Below, in pieces: positions 12,266 to 14,974 of a stretch of DNA of 14,974 nt. The notes beneath the pieces were generated by a model. That model was given only the letters and a program-made list of their open reading frames with translations, was not told the origin of the DNA and ran no database searches. Each line of letters opens with the position of its first letter. Position 1 is the stretch's first letter. The position numbers and the translations under genes were made by a program. This stretch comes from a bacterium (GTDB taxonomy: Bacteria > SZUA-79 > Acidulodesulfobacterales > Acidulodesulfobacteraceae), in NCBI GenBank assembly GCA_021813595.1, contig JAKAKF010000119.1, positions 1 through 14,974 of the forward strand, given 5' to 3'.

Positions 12266-14974
12266 GTTTTACCGATGTATTCATAAAAAAACCGGTTCTT
12301 GCGATAGTCTTAAGCCTTATTATTTTAATTCTGGGCGCAAGGTCTTTGTCCGAGCTTACCGTAAGAGAATACCCGAAAGTAAAAGATACGCTGATAACCG
12401 TCCAAACCGCTTATCCCGGGGCCAGCGCAAACGTGGTGCAGGGTTTCATTACTATGCCTCTAGAAAGGGCTATCGCTTCTTCGGAGGGTATCGATTATAT
12501 TACCTCGTCTAGCACCGAAGGCGTTAGCACCATTATGGTATTTATGAAGCTTAATTACGACCCTAACGCCGCCCTTGCAGAGGTGCTTTCGCAGGTAAAT
12601 TCCGTTCTGAACCAGCTTCCTAAACAGTCACAGCTTCCGGTAATCACAAAAACAAGCGTGACGAATCTGGCATATCTGTATCTTGCATTTACGTCTAATT
12701 CCTTAAGCAGTTCGCAGATGACGGACTATCTGACGAGGGCGGTTCAGCCTAAAGTTCAGGCGATAAACGGCGTAGGGCAGGTTATGATTTATGGAAACAA
12801 ACAGTTCGGAATGAGGATATGGCTTAATCCTAAAAAAATGGCGGAATTTAACGTTACGCCCGTGGAAGTTTCCCAGGCCCTTGCAAATAATAACTATATA
12901 TCGTCTAACGGATATACCAAAGGGAATTATATACAGGTCAATATATCGGCGGATACCCTTCTTAACAGCGTAAAGCAGTTTAAAAATTTAGTCGTGGCGA
13001 ACGACGGCGGAACTTTAATAAGAATCAAAGATATCGGCACCGTCGAAATGGGTTCGGTAAGTTACGACGCCGGCAATATAATGAACGGGAAAAAAGCCGT
13101 GGTTATGGGTATATTTACTACGCCTACCGCCAATCCCCTGACCGTAGTCAAAAACATCAGGAAAATACTTCCGTCGCTCAAACAGCAGCTTCCGGCGCAC
13201 ATAAAACTCAGGGTTGCGTTCGACAGAACCGTATTTATAAGCAGTTCCATTAACGAAGTCGTAAAAGCAGTCGTAGAAACTCTCATAATAGTCATTATAG
13301 TCATATTTTTGTTTCTAGGCTCCGCAAGAAGCGTTATAATTCCGGTAATCGCGATACCTCTTTCCATAATAGGCGACCTGTTTGTTATGTATTATCTGCA
13401 TTATTCGATAAATTTGCTGACCCTTCTCGCCATGGTTCTGGCTATCGGACTAGTCGTGGACGACGCAATCATCGTCGTAGAAAACGTAAGCAGGCATATA
13501 GAAGAAGGAAGAAAACCCATAGATGCCGCTCTTATAGGGGCAAGAGAACTCGGCATACCGGTTATAGCCATGTCCATTACGCTCGTAGCCGTTTTCCTGC
13601 CTATAGGTTTTATGGGAGGACTGACCGGAGCGCTGTTTACCGAGTTTGCTTTCTCGCTGGCCGGAGCCGTTCTTATATCGGGTATCATAGCTTTAACTCT
13701 TTCTCCCATGATGTCTTCTAAATTTCTTAAAGAAGATATGGGCAAGGGAGGATTTACGCACTTTTTAGACGTTTCTTTCGATAAAATCAAAACGGTTTAC
13801 TCTAAGATATTGCATAGTATTCTTGATTATAAACCGGTTGTGGCTTTAGTTATAGCAGTCGTTCTTGTCAGCGCGTATTTCCTTTTCGTAACTACAAAGA
13901 GCGAACTGGCGCCTACGGAAGACCAGGGAGTAATATTCGTTATGGGAACCGCTTCGCCTACTTCTACTTTTAAAAATCTAAATATGTACGCAAAACAAAT
14001 GGGCGGTATATATAATTCTATCCCGGAAATGGACCGTTATTTTATGGCGCTGGGAGTTTCCGGCAATAACAGCCTTATATCCGGTTTAATACTCAAACCG
14101 TGGGACGAAAGAAAAAAGACGCAGATGCAGCTTACGCCGGTTCTCCAGCAGAAATTAAATTCGGTGGCGGGCTTAAAGTTGGTTGCTTTTGCCCTGCCGA
14201 GCCTTCCGGGTTCCCAGGGCCTGCCGGTGGAGTTCGTGGTCAACTCGACTACGAGTTATGCCGAATTAATGGGCGTTACGGACAGCCTAATGGAAAAAGC
14301 TATGCAAAGCGGCTTATTTTTATATATGGACAGCGACCTCAAATACGACGAACCTCAGTTAAAAATTTCCATAGATAAGAGCAAAGCGCAGAGCATAGGA
14401 GTTAATATGCAGGAAATAGGAAATACGCTTTCGACTATGCTGAGCGAAAATTACGTCAACTGGTTTGAGATAAACGGCTACAGTTATAAAGTCATACCGC
14501 AGGTTTTGCAGAAATACAGATTTACTCCGAATATGTTGAAAAATTATTACGTTCAGGCTTCGAACGGCAATATGGTGCCTCTTTCAAGTTTCATAAAAAT
14601 TAAAACCGTAGTAGTGCCGGAATCTTTAAATCAGTTTAACCAGTTAAATTCCGTTACGGTATCCGCTGTTACCAAACCGGGCGTGACCGTCGGCCAGGCC
14701 TTAAGCTATCTGGAAAATACTTCGAAGAACATATTTCCTAAAGGATTTTCGTATAATTTTGCGGGACAGTCCAGGCAGTTCGTCGAAGAAGGTTCGGCTA
14801 TGCTCGTAACATTTTTCTTTTCGCTGATAATTATTTATCTCATTCTTGCCGCTCTATTCGACAGTTTCGTCGACCCCCTTATTATTCTGATAAGCGTTCC
14901 TATGTCTTTAACGGGGGCTTTGATATTTTTAAGCTTAGGCTTTGCAACGGTAAATATTTATACCGAAGTAGGGC
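12262..14974 (+). CDS. RND multidrug-type efflux pump, HAE1 family, partial at right edge
   Basis: Open without interruption for 904 codons to the right edge; full pumps have about 1,020-1,050 residues, so roughly the last 120-140 are missing. It begins MSFTDVFIKKPVLAIVLSLI, the usual RND start and first membrane span. The porter segment PGASANVVQGFITMPLERAI is followed by long periplasmic regions. Span four, LAIGLVVDDAIIVVEN, keeps the proton-relay pair Asp400/Asp401 (Asp407/408 in AcrB), which marks a drug-type (HAE1) rather than a heavy-metal pump. Late features are GQSRQFVEEG and LAALFDSFVDPLIILISVPM. The relay Lys expected in the next-to-last spans lies beyond the edge. AGGAGA precedes the ATG, which overlaps the adaptor stop. 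The pump uses the proton gradient to expel substrates through the adaptor and the divergent outer-membrane channel. Confidence 0.93.
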   Translation, partial: MSFTDVFIKKPVLAIVLSLIILILGARSLSELTVREYPKVKDTLITVQTAYPGASANVVQGFITMPLERAIASSEGIDYITSSSTEGVSTIMVFMKLNYDPNAALAEVLSQVNSVLNQLPKQSQLPVITKTSVTNLAYLYLAFTSNSLSSSQMTDYLTRAVQPKVQAINGVGQVMIYGNKQFGMRIWLNPKKMAEFNVTPVEVSQALANNNYISSNGYTKGNYIQVNISADTLLNSVKQFKNLVVANDGGTLIRIKDIGTVEMGSVSYDAGNIMNGKKAVVMGIFTTPTANPLTVVKNIRKILPSLKQQLPAHIKLRVAFDRTVFISSSINEVVKAVVETLIIVIIVIFLFLGSARSVIIPVIAIPLSIIGDLFVMYYLHYSINLLTLLAMVLAIGLVVDDAIIVVENVSRHIEEGRKPIDAALIGARELGIPVIAMSITLVAVFLPIGFMGGLTGALFTEFAFSLAGAVLISGIIALTLSPMMSSKFLKEDMGKGGFTHFLDVSFDKIKTVYSKILHSILDYKPVVALVIAVVLVSAYFLFVTTKSELAPTEDQGVIFVMGTASPTSTFKNLNMYAKQMGGIYNSIPEMDRYFMALGVSGNNSLISGLILKPWDERKKTQMQLTPVLQQKLNSVAGLKLVAFALPSLPGSQGLPVEFVVNSTTSYAELMGVTDSLMEKAMQSGLFLYMDSDLKYDEPQLKISIDKSKAQSIGVNMQEIGNTLSTMLSENYVNWFEINGYSYKVIPQVLQKYRFTPNMLKNYYVQASNGNMVPLSSFIKIKTVVVPESLNQFNQLNSVTVSAVTKPGVTVGQALSYLENTSKNIFPKGFSYNFAGQSRQFVEEGSAMLVTFFFSLIIIYLILAALFDSFVDPLIILISVPMSLTGALIFLSLGFATVNIYTEVG

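Overview
This window is Gram-negative chromosomal DNA of low-to-moderate GC, with A/T-rich spacers. The Gram-negative call rests on two lipobox-bearing envelope proteins, an outer-membrane TolC-type channel and a tripartite RND efflux system. Codon use (much ATA for Ile, AAA for Lys), CCA-encoding tRNA genes and Pho-type 11-bp direct repeats fit a proteobacterial or delta-type lineage. A sulfur- or iron-cycling acidophile-type group is only a hunch; the lineage cannot be fixed from this sequence.

Layout. (1) 1-3000 is accessory and partly decayed. It holds a divergent pair of small helix-turn-helix proteins (one running off the left edge), a cupin and a NimA-like flavoprotein with its own extended -10 promoter upstream, and a LysR effector-domain remnant on the minus strand. 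It also holds a DUF29 protein and minus-strand frameshifted fragments that include the N-terminus of a tyrosine integrase, lying just downstream of a tRNA-Arg(CCT) gene. (2) 2940-3266 carries two tRNA-Arg genes (CCT on minus, ACG on plus), transcribed away from each other. (3) 3393-9498 is the phosphate block. An iron-containing alcohol dehydrogenase (minus) is divergent from pstS, pstC, pstA, pstB and phoU (plus). The divergent spacer holds four contiguous 11-bp Pho-type repeats ending 8 bp before a TATAAT box. The outermost repeat overlaps the -35 of the dehydrogenase promoter. pstS is cut off from pstC by a long palindrome, an intrinsic terminator and a second promoter. (4) 9495-14974 is an efflux block. 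A TolC/NodT-type outer-membrane lipoprotein (minus) is divergent from a periplasmic adaptor and an RND pump (plus, runs off the right edge). A TGACT-N4-AGTCA palindrome in the spacer lies inside the outer-membrane gene's promoter and at the predicted transcription start of the adaptor-pump operon.

How it works together. The Pst genes encode a high-affinity phosphate ABC importer: binding lipoprotein, two permeases and an ATPase, plus the PhoU signalling regulator. PhoR/PhoB are not in the window. The efflux genes encode a complete inner membrane-periplasm-outer membrane pump split into two divergent units that could share one operator.

No wholly new system is evident. The points most worth a second look are the LysR effector fragment with a strong ribosome binding site and an in-frame TGA near a usually conserved Cys, the overlap of the Pho array with the divergent dehydrogenase promoter, the loss of the Arg/Glu pair in the PstA RAxGETAP segment, and the integrase remnant beside tRNA-Arg(CCT).
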